A program made the position numbers and the translations under genes. The notes below the pieces were generated by a model, which did no database searches, was not told the origin of the DNA, and saw nothing but the letters and a program-made list of their open reading frames with translations. From Undaria pinnatifida (taxonomy: Eukaryota; Sar; Phaeophyceae; Laminariales; Alariaceae), in the NCBI GenBank assembly GCA_012845835.1, contig JABAKD010000028.1, positions 11,871,241-11,935,240 of the forward strand: a stretch of DNA of 64,000 nucleotides, written 5' to 3'. Positions 10,303-22,797 of this stretch are shown piece by piece (the first letter of the stretch is position 1; each line of letters begins with the position of its first letter).

Positions 10303-13300
10303 GTCCTTTACTTGCACATGCGACTCAACAAGCCGGATATAATTTCGGGAGGCGTATCCTACGAGCAACGGTACTCGGTGTCGTCGTGGGGATCGGAGGA
10401 CCCTGTCGATGGCGACGTGTGTCCTGACGGCTGTACCTCGGATTGCGACGTGGACGGGCAATGCGTAGAGCTAGCCCAAAACATAGAGACGGACCACCCC
10501 ATAAAGTGTGGCGCCAATGAACAGTGAGTGAAAAAATCTCTTTCGAGTAGTCGTAGCACGATATACCTGCCGCACAGGAGTTGGCGACACTATTTGGAGC
10601 AAATGAGGTGGCGAAAACTAATTGGTCTGGCCTTATGCCCCAGATTTGCAGAAACACATCGTATGTTTTGTTTTTGAGCGCTCTACATGATGGTTGAGAG
10701 TATCAGGTACGATACTAGCAAGGGTCTTCATAGCTCATGTGTTAAACGGAGTTGGGAGTTGCTGATACTATTATTAGCTGGCACGAGATGAAGAGCTTTG
10801 CTGATGTCACACGTGGTACTCTATCCGGATATGTGGCGTCTGGCGTTGTTTTTCCATACTGCGCTTCGCGAGTGATTTTTGCGAGCAGGGTTTCCCCACC
10901 AGCTGCGATCACAGATCATAGAGTTTCATAATTATTTTTTTGCCTTGTGTAAGTGGCCTTCTCAGTCGATCGTGCGCTTTAGGCTTCGTTTGACGACGTG
11001 TTTTTGTCCTCTTACTAAGAGGGGGGCCTGAAGCTCCACACCTGTCCGGGCTGTAGTTGTAGTTTGACTGTGGGGGGAACTATATTGCATGGCTCATGGG
11101 AAGTGGTGCGGTGCCACTGTCACGTCGTCACGTCCCGTATTCGTCGGCGCCGAAAACTGGTTAATGGCCAAGGCAAATCGATCGGAGCTGCATGAACAAG
11201 TGTAACAGCAGCCCTTATATATGTAGCATGTTTGTACCGTAGCACCTTGAAAACAATTATTCGATGGAACCTACCAGGATAAAGTATTCTTCTCGAATGC
11301 TCCCAGTAAATGACTGAGCAACGAGTGCAGACCTCAAACAACGTCCAGCTGTGTTATTTACCTGGTTATTGCGATGCCAATAGACACCTCGGAAGGTGAT
11401 GCCTGCTGCTCATTTAGGGTCGGAAAACCGATGTATGCCGATGAATGCCAGCAATATCCAAAAGTACCGGGTAGATAACAGTACGTTCGATTTACCAACC
11501 TATGCGTACGCGTACGTGCTATTAATATTTATGGGGTATTGTAACCACCTGGCGCACCCCCGCACCGATAATGAATACCTGCTGTTCTATTAGGGGCACT
11601 CGGAGGATCGAGCTTCAATTGGTGGAGTTAGCAATAACGGGTGGCACTCATCTAAACCCTTTTCACTGAACCCCGGGTGTGAATAATCGACTACCACAAT
11701 AATCAACTACCACGCGTGTGTATCCTTGTGTGAGGGTATGAAACGTTTTGACAGTTGAGTGCCACCCACTAATTGGCTTCATTGAAGCAAAAGCCTTGCT
11801 TGGAGTATTTTAGCACCGCGTTTGCTATGCTATTGATTTTCAGTTTCTTCAGGACACTGTCTGGTGTTCGGACTATTTCGAACTATCTCATCTACTCGTT
11901 TTTCGTTGGTGTCTGGTTTCCGTTGTATCCTCCCTCTCTTAAGAATCCCCACTAAGTGCTAAATGCGATTGTTCCTTGTGCAGGTGGTGCGACTGGACGA
12001 CGCTCCTGACCGAAGAGTTCGTAGAATTCGGCACCTACTACATGCAGGTCAGTCGCGCTTGTGCCGCACCAGGTTTACCTGTAGACGCGTGCGCTTGGGT
12101 TCGCATGTAATGAAGATGCAGGAAGTAGTATGCCCCCCTCATGAGACTAAGGGAAGAACACCGTTGGGTTGGTCTTGTGGCAAGCCGCGTCCCGCACGAG
12201 AAGCAACACATCTGCTTAATATCCTCCTACTTGATTGTGCCAAAGTATAAATGCAGGTGATCGTTGCTTGCTGACTCCGGCAACTTTGCAATATTTCTGC
12301 GTGCTTTTCGCATTTCGATATCACGGAGCTCTTTTATGATACCTGGTAACCAGGGATGAAAACGTCCGTCTTCATTCTCACAGTTGCGGGTCGCGTGCTA
12401 CCCGTTCTTGCTCAGCACTCCATATATCATACAACGGTTGGCATCTGCTATAGCGCTAATAATACTGTAGCATCGTCACGGTAGGCATGCTTGCTGCCGA
12501 CGCCACTCGGCTCTATTTACCGGTAATGTCTTTGGCGCGTGGAAACAACTTGCGACAGGGTGCGTCTTGAAATGTTCGTGTCTTGTGTTTCGCTTCCTTT
12601 GTATGCATATCGTGTATCCTCAATTGCAGGTGGATATGCAGGAGCCCGTGGTGTTCTCGACTGTACCAGATTTCACCCTGGACTTCCAGATCGTGTACAT
12701 CACCAAGGAGTTCACGCGCTATCAAATGGCGTGGCACTATGCCTGGGTAGTGATCACTTTAGTGTTCATGTTCTGCCCAAGGGTCGGGTTCTTCTACGAG
12801 ATGACGCAGCTGCACCAAAACTTCTGGTCCAGACAGCAGGTGGGTAATTTAGATTATAGCATTACGTTTGTTTTTCATTTTTTTGGATGAGCGGGCTTCA
12901 TTGTCACCGCCTTGTACGTGGCTGAGCCTTGAACGCACTCCATTTTTCCCAGCAATTTAGTTGGACGTTGGTCTACCAACGTGGGAGCACGCGGCACACA
13001 CTTCCAATCGAGCGGCGATTTCGTTTAGGTTGTTTTATCAGCGTGGGCGGGTGGGCATCGCACATTGCTTTCGAGGAGCCCACTATTCTGTGGTAAACGT
13101 TAACCTTTACCTTCTCCCTGCGTGTTCGTTGGACCGCAGGCGCGAGTGGGGGTGCTACTGCTGGCGAATCTGTTCTTTAACAACGTCTTCTTCGTGGCCC
13201 AGATCTTCTCACCTTTCCCGCGCTTCTTCTTCAGGTAATTTGGCTTTCTGTTGATACAGTATGTCTTGCATGCCACGACTGTTTTCTATTGCATTGCTAT

Positions 13301-16300
13301 ATTCACATGTGTGTTGTTAATCGTATACCTGGGGTTCTCTATTGCGTACAGTGCTGGGCCCTCTTTAGTGCAAGGATGTGTCCAGAAAATTTACCTGCAC
13401 TATACCGGGCACCCGCACTACTCGTAAGGGTGCCTCAATAGTGCAGGTTTGGCACTATGGAGGTTTTGAAAAACCCTCAATAGTGCAGGTTGGGCACACT
13501 ATTGAGGCACTTTTTGACTTCATGGCGTGGAGTTCACGCTTTGCGGGGCTAACAGAGTACGAAATGGATCGACATTATACAGAGTACGAATATGTAGTTG
13601 ACGAACCTAAATCTCAGTCCTCGTTGCCTTTCTTCGATATTGCAAGATAAAAGACAAAGCAGAAAAAGAAACACTACAGGAAGCGCATTGCAAAAAACCG
13701 AGCTACCAACGCTACTGTACCCCCGCCCTCACTACGTGGTGACAATACTCTCTCATGTCTGCCTGGCGCACCTGCTTCGATGTTGCGAGAAAAAAACACA
13801 AACCAAGACAAGCACGATAGGAAGCGCGACGCAAGACAAAAAAAGCAACTATGTACGCCCCGCCCTCACTACGTCTCGACAATTGTCGTCTTCAAACATG
13901 CTGCCGCAATTGCCGTGGAGCCGCCCGCCACATCCTCTCTTGCAGACGTGGCCGTTAGGGGCCTGCGGCGTTCTGTCTGGTTAATGGCACAGTTCACCAT
14001 CCGCACACATGGCCGCACAAGGCATGGTGCGCATCTGCGTAGAGCTCTTCGGGTCTGCAGCAGCACGTGTATCCTCGTTTCTGTGTTGCGTCTGTCCGCT
14101 GTGTGCGTGTGTGTGTCCAACCTGCACTATTGCGGGGCACCGCGGTGCCCAACCTGCACTATAGCGGTAGCGCCCTCAATATTGGGCGCTTTCTGTGTCC
14201 AGAGATTTTACCTGCACTATACCGGGCACCTGCGCTACTCAGCCTGCACTGTAGAGGGCCCAGCACTGTACTTGGAAGTATGGCCTGATTCGAGTTAAGT
14301 CTGTGTAGCACTTTTTCGGGTTTATAACGCGGCGAGTCAACGACGTTTATGTGATGCTTTATCTGGGCGTGTTGTTCTGGTTTGCTGTCCAGCCTGTATG
14401 TGGTCTTCATGGCGACGTTCCTGGCTGTCATGCTGTTCTTCTGGCTCGAGTTGTTCGGAGATCTCGCTGCTGGGAACATGCAGGTGAGCATAGCTCCATG
14501 GACAAAACTAAACGCTCTAAGCCATTTTTTTTAGTGTGGCCGACGAACCCCTTACAGAAGCACTCTAGTATACGATTAACAGTCTACAGATACATCTACT
14601 GCAGCTCTGCCAAAGGTAGGATGAACTTTGCGCGTGAGCATGGTCCTTTTACAACTGTTAGAACTACACTCGGGTATCGTGCACAACCTACACCATCGTT
14701 GTTTGCGATGCAATCAATGCGATCATCTGGCAGACTACGTGGGTTTGAGGTGTATCGTGCTCATACGCAGCTGCTGCCGTCTACCGACGGTGCCGTTTTG
14801 CACACGTCAAGAATAGTGTTTTGCTTGCAGTATTGATCCGAGTTCGTGTTTCTGGCGCTGACGTCTACGTTTAATTTAACTAGGGTTAAGCTCTACAGCG
14901 CGTACACCGAATCTCATACGGTTCATTATTGTACGGTGGCCTGGTTGTTGTGCAGGGGACCGACACGGCCCTTCAGTGGGAGCGCAACCGCAAGAAGACT
15001 GTGCTGGAGTACCTGCCGAAGCTGGTTCTCGTTGGTCTCATCTGGGTCGTCACGATCCTCGTTTACATGTGAGTATACTAGTGTGACTTGCGTTTGATTT
15101 GTTCCTTTTTGTTATCTTGATTGATATCGCAGTATCAACGTGAATGGGCGTGTTGTTTTCCACCGTCAACAGTATGCAGTTTGTTTTTCTTTAGTTTATT
15201 TTTTTAGTTTATTTTTACACTTGTACTTTGCAGCCTCTGGACAAGCCGTGGTCACAAGTGTCGTCCCTTCTCCCCCCCGGTTCTTGCCTTCAATCTTTAT
15301 TGCGCATAGGGTTCAGCAATTCCACTGCTCGTCGATTTTTGATCGAGAGTTGCTAAACAACTGACGCTCTCGCGCTTTCCGCAAGCCAATTTGTGCACAA
15401 AAAAAAGTCCCTACGAATTTATGCGAGTATGCACTCGGGGGAACTCTTTCGAACTCACGAAACTGACCTATAAAAGGCTCGAGGATAACCTGATACGCCA
15501 CCGGGGCGACCGGTTGCAGTTTCATACCTCAAGTTAGGGTATTCAAGATTTAACAGTATCTCCCGCCACTGACATCCTCTCGGATCCAACCGTGACGCGA
15601 TCAGATACGTACGGGTGCAACAAACGGGGGACCCGTCGTACAGCACCTACGATGATCTAACGTCCTACACCACAGTCAAGGTGAGGATGTTGCCATCTCA
15701 GCACCACCTTCGGCTTGGCCGTGCGATTCGCTCACCTGCGTTGTGATGGATGCGCCATCTTCTGCTATATAATGCAGTAGATGCCCTGTACCTGTGGTGG
15801 GTATGGTTGGCTTTTGGTTATCCTCGAGTCGACTTTCAAACAGTAGTCTGAGGAACGGCGATAGTTGGTGTACTCATGTGCTCATGGTGCAGACATCTCC
15901 CCTACTTAAGTGCATTTGCTATCACGGCGCATACGTTTACGGTAGATTTTCGCTCGCGGTACTGGGCAACAAAGCGACGCGGGCTCCGCGTACGTTCCAC
16001 GCGGTCCTAGCCTTGTACGGTATCTGGATTCAAAGCTCATGTCTAGTGCTGTGTAGACTGCGGAATGTCTCGAGACGCATTCTATCTGATAGTAGTTGAT
16101 CCCTGGTACCACATACTGGTATGAAGTACCTAGTCAAAGGGCCATGCGGGTGCGAAAAAGGCAGTGTACACATGGTAAATACTATTCGATGCTTCTCCGT
16201 CAAACGCACTGCGCGTCTATTTGTCTCCAGATATAATGTTTCGCTCTGTAGTCACTCACCATCGCATGATGTAGTGCTTTGATGTACAAAGGTAAGATTA

Positions 16301-18183
16301 GGTGAGCGAAGATGTCTTCTCTCGTGGCGAGGTTGGTAACGCTGGTTCAGGCTGAACCGAATCGACGTTGCCGAGCTGCGGAGTGCGTGACGCCGTTGTT
16401 GCTCTGGATAATACCGTTGTATCACTGTATTTTAACTCACCTGTTGCCTGCAACGCTAGTTTACATGAGGGCGTAGAGTAGGTTGTGAAGTGTTGCGCTG
16501 GTGCACGTTTTGTCGTAGATCCCGTTTTTTTCACGTGTCAAAGGCATGGTGCGGCGACGCTCTTGTGCCTCAACTTTTCTGTCCTTGAGCGAAAAAAAAT
16601 GTGCGGATCCTAGTTCGCCATAGGGGGGGGGAGCGGGACCTGTCTGTTTCGCCGCCGGCGAATTTGTTTTTGGCGTGTTTTTAGCAGCTCACAATATGTA
16701 TGATGCTTTCTGGTCGTCATCATGCTGTCCTTGTTTCTCAGCAACATGCATAACATTCTAAGGGAGCGGGCACCACGTTATTAATAGAAGAGGATAAACC
16801 GATCGGGTTAGATGCATGCACATCTTGAGAAAAAAACGGCCTCCAGCGGCCTTCCAGGGGGCCTCCGGGAGCCCTCCGTGACCTAGCACCACGAACCGTG
16901 CGCTTGTTTTATGCCCTGGTTTACATGTCACTCATTTTTGCTGAATATTTGTATACACGAACTTGTTGCCTACGTTTGTTCAGGTGATAGGGCTTCTCCT
17001 TGCCACGGTGTACTTCCTGTGGCTGGGATTGATGATCTTCGAGAGCTTCACTCACATCCAGACAATGAGCGCAGAATACATCTTCCTTATGGTCATCACG
17101 CTTATCACCATCGTCGGCGCCATGTCTGCCGTGTACACTGGAGCTTTCGCACCAGACCAGGTCCGTTACACTGTTGCGGCGCCTCATTGGGCGCGTTAAT
17201 ATTGGCATTTCATATATGATACGTGGTAGTTATTTTTGTGGATGCGTGGTTTCTACGTTGTGTGGATTGATGTGTACCTACTATTAATCAATCATAGAGG
17301 CGTCATTTTGTTTCGATACAGTACGTGGAATGACTGCGTGGTAAAGGTGCAATCAGAACCAACACACGTGAAGTGCATACCTGGGTAACAAAAGAGCGCT
17401 GTTTGTAAACCTGGCCGGCCATCCTCTTACAGTGCCAACCCTCCGTGGCCGTCATTTCAATAATGCGATTGAGTTTACATTGCCCGTATGACCCGCTGGT
17501 ATTTTTTGTTTTGCCGTACCGTGTCTTTACTTTTCGCTTCAGCACGGGTCTAAGGTCTTCGCCTACTTCTACGGGATGTTCAACATCTACGTCCTACTGC
17601 TGGCGTTCTGTTACACTCCGGCGGGTTCGGTGTACGGTGACGTCAACACAAACGAGAACGTGAGCATAATTGTTATGCACCCTTAGACGGGCATATCACC
17701 CGAAGCACAATGCAAAACCGCTCTTAAAAGGATCTGTGTGGACGCATTTGTGTTCCATCAACAGCAAGTAAAGACAGCTACCCGGCACTGTCTTATGTTA
17801 ATATATTCGCATGGTAGGACTTGGGGGGCTGCGGCGTATTTGGTGTTGATCAAGGGCTTTCGGTTTAGGCAATCGTTTATGGTGACATTATCATGACACA
17901 ATCGGCATAATCCTTGTTGCGCTGTAAAGATGCCAACATTTGTCTCGCATGCTGGGATCGAACACTGCAACTTGTTTCGTTATTTCGGTTTGCGGCCAAC
18001 TACGACGTCACCAAACATCTAACCGCCTCTCCCCTTGGATTGTGCGTGCACGCATTATGTTGTGGTTTTCAGGTGGAGATGGTGGCCGAGGACACGCACA
18101 GTGCGGGGGGGCCTTCTGGCAAGTACGACGACAACACGGCCTTCACCATTGTGGAATCTAGCAACCAGCACACGATGCTGTAA
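10303..18183 (+). CDS. TMEM181/Wntless-like seven-transmembrane protein, 3' ten exons (5' end missing)
   Basis: Exons: 10303-10523, 11984-12047, 12630-12839, 13140-13234, 14393-14483, 14956-15068, 15605-15680, 16984-17160, 17543-17659, 18073-18183. All introns are GT-AG and phases chain without a stop, giving 424 residues to TAA at 18181. The first about 140 residues look lumenal and include a cysteine-rich acidic insert (CPDGCTSDC, then DVDGQC). Seven hydrophobic helices follow, starting at WHYAWVVITLVFMF; the fourth reads YLPKLVLVGLIWVV, closely like human TMEM181 as I recall it, and the segment after it (QQTGDPSYSTYDD) aligns with the DP-Y loop of TMEM181. The C-tail is hydrophilic and acidic. 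The family (WLS-like membrane domain, PF06664) comprises secretory-pathway or surface membrane proteins: Wntless carries Wnt proteins, and TMEM181 is a candidate toxin receptor. The role here is unknown. The N-terminal exons were not found. Introns hold a MITE and a SINE. Confidence 0.85.
13349..14268. mobile_element. Tc1/mariner-like non-autonomous DNA transposon (MITE) in an intron
   Basis: Terminal inverted repeats CAGTGCTGGGCCCTCT at 13349 and its complement ending at 14268 match almost perfectly over about 24 bp, and TA flanks both ends (13347-13348, 14269-14270), the Tc1/mariner target duplication. The first nine bases match the start of the Tc1 inverted repeat as I recall it. Subterminal motifs (CCTGCACTATA and relatives) recur inside both ends. 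No transposase is seen in the 920 bp. It lies in the intron between exons 13140-13234 and 14393-14483 of the TMEM181-like gene. Confidence 0.78.
15195..15505 (-). mobile_element. tRNA-derived SINE-1, copy in an intron of the TMEM181-like gene
   Basis: Complement of the same family seen at 57215-57508 and 61513-61816. The tRNA-like head (acceptor-type ends, A-box-like GGCGTATCAGG, B-box-like GTTCGAAAG variant) is near 15430-15505. The unrelated body extends to a T-rich end near 15195, the poly-A tail on the minus strand. The head lies only about 100 bp upstream of the acceptor of exon 15605-15680, so the element supplies part of the sequence in front of that exon. Confidence 0.75.
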
Positions 18184-20390
18184 ACCAACTGTACCGATTG
18201 TAGTTTAGGGGAGCCCCTGAACAGAATATCTTGTTCGTCGTTCCGAGTTGCATATGCGCGTAAATAAGTGTGTGGGCGTTTTTTTTTGCTTTCGGTGACG
18301 AAACATGTCGAAACCTATTTATGAGGAATTCGACCCCAGAGCCGGTTGGCTTCTTCGGCGTATATTGCCCGACATTATTGGCCTTGTGGCAGCTGAGCGC
18401 ACCTTGTGGCGGTGGTGCGAAATGGCGACGAAGTGTACGGAGAGATACAGTACAAGCCTTGTGTGCTTAAGCAGTTTGTCCGTCTGCCTTATTATGTGTC
18501 AATCGTATCCCCCTGGTGGCGTATTTGATAATGATGGCATATTTACTACTTACGCGGAAACCATGCTCCACAGGAGAGGTTCGAAGCTGCAGACCCGAGG
18601 ACTTCTTTCTGCCTTTGTGAACCGTAGTTTATACCTCGCTGGGACTTGCCAGAGCAGGTACTACTAGAGACGCGCGAGATTGATTTGGTATATCATACCT
18701 TGGAGGTAGTAACGGATATGGTCGCGCCGCCTTTGTGTTGGGAATTTTGGCTTGCAGCTGCATGGTCGTCCGTGTTTGGCGCGTGGGCTATGTGAGAAAT
18801 CGATTCGTTTCGAGCAAACGGCTTATTGCATCAATGGATAGCACCCGTCGGGTGCATCAATGAATAACGGTCTGTCACATTCCTGCACCAGGGACGTTCG
18901 TGTGTAGCTATTGATACTTTTCGAGATGTGTACACTACCCTTGGAACAAAGAGATGACGATGTTCTCACATGATAGCGCATGTCCCTGAAATCTAGCCCG
19001 TCGCCACCACAGGATTTCTACGGACATCGAAACAAGAACGGTATAATATGTACGTGTACCGCAGTGCCACTATGCAAAGGGTATGGCACTACAGGCTGCT
19101 CAGTAGCACAATGCTGTTATCCACAGCCGGGGAGTTTTCCACCGTTAAACAGGAGACAGGCCCGCTTTCTATTGGATTTTCCGCCGCTGGTGTGTGTACG
19201 TGTTTGGCAGCTACGACTGACTTATATATTGGGCTTCGTCCCGATAAAGATATAATCCAGAGACCGATATTCGAAAATCGTATTCGTTCGTTCGTGTCCG
19301 CGTATTTCACTTGAAGGGAACTCTCTGGATTTTTTTTTCTTCTTTTTTTCTTTTTATCCTCCGGCGGATGGGGAAAAATAAAGCTTTAGCTCACCACACT
19401 TCCACGTATTTTCATACGCGTCGTGTGTCGATTTAACTCAGTTGCATTCGCAGCCCAACGCTAGCTGGCGCACCCTTCCGGTCCCATTGTAGGTATAGCG
19501 TAAGCTGTCCCTATCAGTGGTCTTCGTTACAACCCCGGCAGCGCAAGCTGCCGGTTTTCGTTTATGGGGTTCCTCGGCAAAGGTCACCGTGCAACGCACG
19601 CATCCACTCCAGTGGGCATCTTTAATCACCTTACTGACCCTCATGAACTTTCAGCTCCTTCGACGCCGCCCGTATCTAGTTGTTGAGTTGGCAGCGCGTG
19701 CATCCTTTTCGGATTCTCCAATTCTCCAGTCAAAACGTTTGCAGTAACTAACTGCAGCCACGTTTCACAAACAAGCTACAGTAGTACGTACAGTACATGG
19801 ATACAGTGTAGACCACTTTTTCAACCCGCATAAAGGTTAACAACCTAATAATAATTCCAGGCAGTAGTCTACCCTTCCCGGGTCAAATCACCAAGACGGG
19901 AGCACGCCACACTCACGCTCCGCACTCACTCGTCATATCGAGGGCGCTCACAACTCCTGCTACTACTTGGATGCCCACACCGCACCCCCGAGCTCCGATC
20001 GGCCAAACTTCCTCGTGCCCGGGACCCTGCACACTACGAGTACCACACCGCCATACCGGCCTTTCTGTAAATCGACCAACGTGTCTACCCTGCTCGGAAG
20101 CGTTCCGTTTTTTTTATTTCGTGTTTCTATCTCCAGCAAGTTGTCCGGTTTGCTGACTTGTGTAACGTTTAACCTGTTGTATCCAGTGCGCTGGCTTTGC
20201 AGCGTCTAGCCTATGTTACGTACAACTATCGTAGTGGCAACTGAGAACTGGGCAAGCTTCCGGGATGATAAATATGCCCAGAAAATCTCGAGGATAAAAG
20301 AAAAGTACAGAGAAGTTGAGATTTTTGGTGGGAGGATGAAAAGGTACAGAAAGTACATACGTACCAGGTATTGTTTTTTGAACCCACCGG
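18184..20390. other. 3' flank of the TMEM181-like gene and intergenic sequence
   Basis: The first part is probably 3' UTR; AATAAA near 19378 is a possible polyadenylation signal but is far from the stop codon. An uninterrupted 120-codon frame (18305-18667) shows no domain and lies where 3' UTR is expected. A minus-strand frame at 19438-19644 (68 codons, Cys-containing) could be a small exon, but no partner exons or homology were recognised. Nothing else was seen. Confidence 0.4.
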
Positions 20391-21090
20391 GTTGTTGTTG
20401 TCGTTGTTGCTGTTGTCACATTAACTCGCACAATCAAGCCCGTGGTCACAGGATAGGCTCCAGTCACTCTGGAGTGGAATAATACCCCAGGGAGAAAACC
20501 GAAAGTGGTACACGCATTTAAATTCATCATAAATAACAATAATAATAGCTGAATGAAGCAATTCCGCCAAAAAATATAGCTCGTATATTAAAAAAATGAA
20601 ATGTTGTTGTTGTTGCTATTCTCACATTAACTCGCATAATCAAGTCCGTGGTCACAGGACAGGCTCCAGTCACTCTGGAGCTGAGGAATACCCCAGCCAG
20701 GGAAAAACACAAACAAACCATATCGGGGATCAGCCTACAATTCGATGCGAGTCAGCGAGGGAAGAAAATGCTGAATTCTTGTCGCGATAAAAAACGAACG
20801 CACGTACCGTAGCGGGGAGGGGGGAGGAGAGGGCCCGCTATGTGACCCTAGATCTGAGTTATTCCTGGGAGGGAGGGCGAGAGTAGTGCGAGGATAATGT
20901 AATAGACTAGTCTAATGTGAGACAACAACAACATAATGGTAAAATGTGCAAGTACACGCGCATATGCACGTATGTCACGAATGATAAGTTGTTCTCACAT
21001 TAACTCGCATAATCAAGTCCGTGGTCACAGGACAGGCTCCAGTCACTCTGGAGCTGAGGAATACCCCCAGGGAAAAACACAAACAACCCA
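20391..21090 (+). repeat. Three copies of dispersed repeat Y
   Basis: Copies at about 20391-20500, 20602-20716 and 20988-21088 share a GTT-rich start, CTCACATTAACTCGCATAAT, TCAAGTCCGTGGTCACAGGA, and a CCAGTCACTCTGGAG hairpin (arms CTCCAG/CTGGAG). A short inverted piece (TGTGAGACAACAACAAC) lies near 20918. The GTT/CAA microsatellite end looks like a retroposon tail. Repeat W at 25322 begins with a related sequence. Confidence 0.7.
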
Positions 21091-21695
21091 AGCAAGGTGG
21101 TACACGCATATATCACAGCACGCAATTCATGCCTCCGCCAGAAACATATAAAATAAAGTGAAATCGGGAAAAGTTATGGTAGGTTGACTGCTGTTTTATT
21201 TGTGGTATGATATCACTCATCAAGTGCTCTCCCGATGGGTGTCTTGGTGTCAACCCTCATGACGGTATGATGGGAGATGTGATGTTTGATTGCCTGATGA
21301 TATGGTCGGTGCTGAAAGCTGATTTTTTCTGTCCATTCTGTTGGTACAGGTCGCAAGGCATCGTGCCTCGTTCGGCGGACACGTCGATTCAACCGATGCG
21401 CTTGTACTGATGATCAGATTGATGGTGATATACGTTACAGCTATATTTTAGGGCTGGGGGTTATTGAATTTGAGTGTTTGACGCTGTCATCTACTTGTGT
21501 TATTGGATTGCTGACTGACTATATCAGGGGGATACAGTCTTCTGGTGATATTTCGGAGAAGGAATGACATGAGGTTATACTTTGAACTTTGAGTTTTGGG
21601 CATTTGTTTCAAATGTATACTGGTAGAATAACGAACACATTATTTTGTCGGGATACACATTTCAGGTGTAGAGGCACTGCTATCAAGGAAGACAT
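21091..21695. other. Unassigned spacer
   Basis: AT-rich sequence with no recognised gene or repeat. Confidence 0.35.
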
Positions 21696-22345
21696 GCAAG
21701 AAGGGGGGACGAAATATCTAGTACTTGCAGCCTGCCTGATGAGCAGTATGTTCGTGTAATCTACGGAGATATGATTCATGATTCGCGTATGTACGAGCAA
21801 TATAGATAGGATACTTTGCTATTGCGAAATGAGTGCGTTCTATTGGATGGTGTGTTGTCAGAATGTCAGCCACCCCGCTAGAAACATGCCCTCCATGGTA
21901 TGTTTAGTTCTGGGTTTATTCCGATAGGGAAGAATCGGGAGGACTAAGGCCACTGGCCTGGGGTGGCAATGTTGATGAGGATTAAGGTAGACTCTCAGCT
22001 ATAACATAACCAGGCATATATAGGGAAAATAAATAGTAGATAAAAGGAGAAGATGTGGGGAAAGAAAATGGGCGAATGGTTGGCGGAAGATACCACTGCA
22101 TTATGGTGCGATCAATAGAGTACCTTTATTTCAGTCTTGTTCTTTCTGGGCACCTTCTGGCCGATCGTGACTCACATGTCTTGGCTATGATAATATACCC
22201 AAATGTACGCCACGATAATGTGATACATTATGATCAACACCCTGGGACTTATCTTCTTATCCGCTGCCACCGAGCAACCAAGGCTCACGCATGGGGTGGT
22301 AGGCCACGCGAGCAAGCCTACCCTGAGCATGGGTTATCTCATTAG
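21696..22345 (+). repeat. Dispersed repeat Z, copy 1 (with about 190 bp of extra sequence)
   Basis: Matches 29108-29556 over most of its length, from GAAATATCTAGTACTTGCAG to CCTGAGCATGGGT. About 190 bp at roughly 21925-22115 are absent from the other copy and represent an insertion here or a deletion there. No coding capacity seen. Confidence 0.7.
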
Positions 22346-22377
22346 CGTTAATTGAAACTTGAAGACCATATAGATAG

Positions 22378-22438
22378 ATGAGTTTCGACGAAATCTTCGA
22401 TCTCACAGCTGGAGTGTATTTTCATTTTTTATAATATA
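22378..22438 (+). repeat. Repeat X fragment
   Basis: About 60 bp identical or nearly so to the AT-rich end of repeat X (GATGAGTTTCGACGAAATCT onward). Only the end of the element is present. Confidence 0.7.
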
Positions 22439-22539
22439 AATGAATTGGAGCTACTGCAGGGTGGCTCTACTGGTAAACTAAAGAGATTTTGTCACCTGTT
22501 GGGTAGTGTTTTTTGTAACTCTGGCGGATTGTGATTTTT

Positions 22540-22612
22540 GGTGGGGCGGACGGGGGGGGAGGGGGGAGGGAGGGGGGTGGGGGGGGAGGGGGGGTGGAGG
22601 GGTTGTTAGGGG
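22540..22612 (+). repeat. G-rich tract
   Basis: A stretch of G runs broken by A and T, with no other structure. It could form G-quadruplexes on the + strand. Confidence 0.6.
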
Positions 22613-22797
22613 GGGGACGAGAAAAAAATGCGCTATGACTGCTTGCTAAATGCAGATGCTCAATATTTCACAGAATATTATTTATGAGGTGGATGGGAGC
22701 AAACTTTACGTCGTGTTGTTTTCACATAATAAATGTTATTGAAGCTAGTGGTTTTTTATTTCCGTATAATAAGATGAATACTACTGTTAAGGATTTT

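Noticed and set aside
15230-15600. Additional exon starting after the TTTGCAG at about 15233
   Set aside because: The sequence is the complement of SINE-1 and shares its body with the copies at 57 and 61 kb; joining it breaks the phase, while exon 15605-15680 fits.
18305-18667. 120-codon open frame just downstream of the TMEM181-like stop codon
   Set aside because: No domain or splice partners; the position fits a 3' UTR of a GC-balanced gene.
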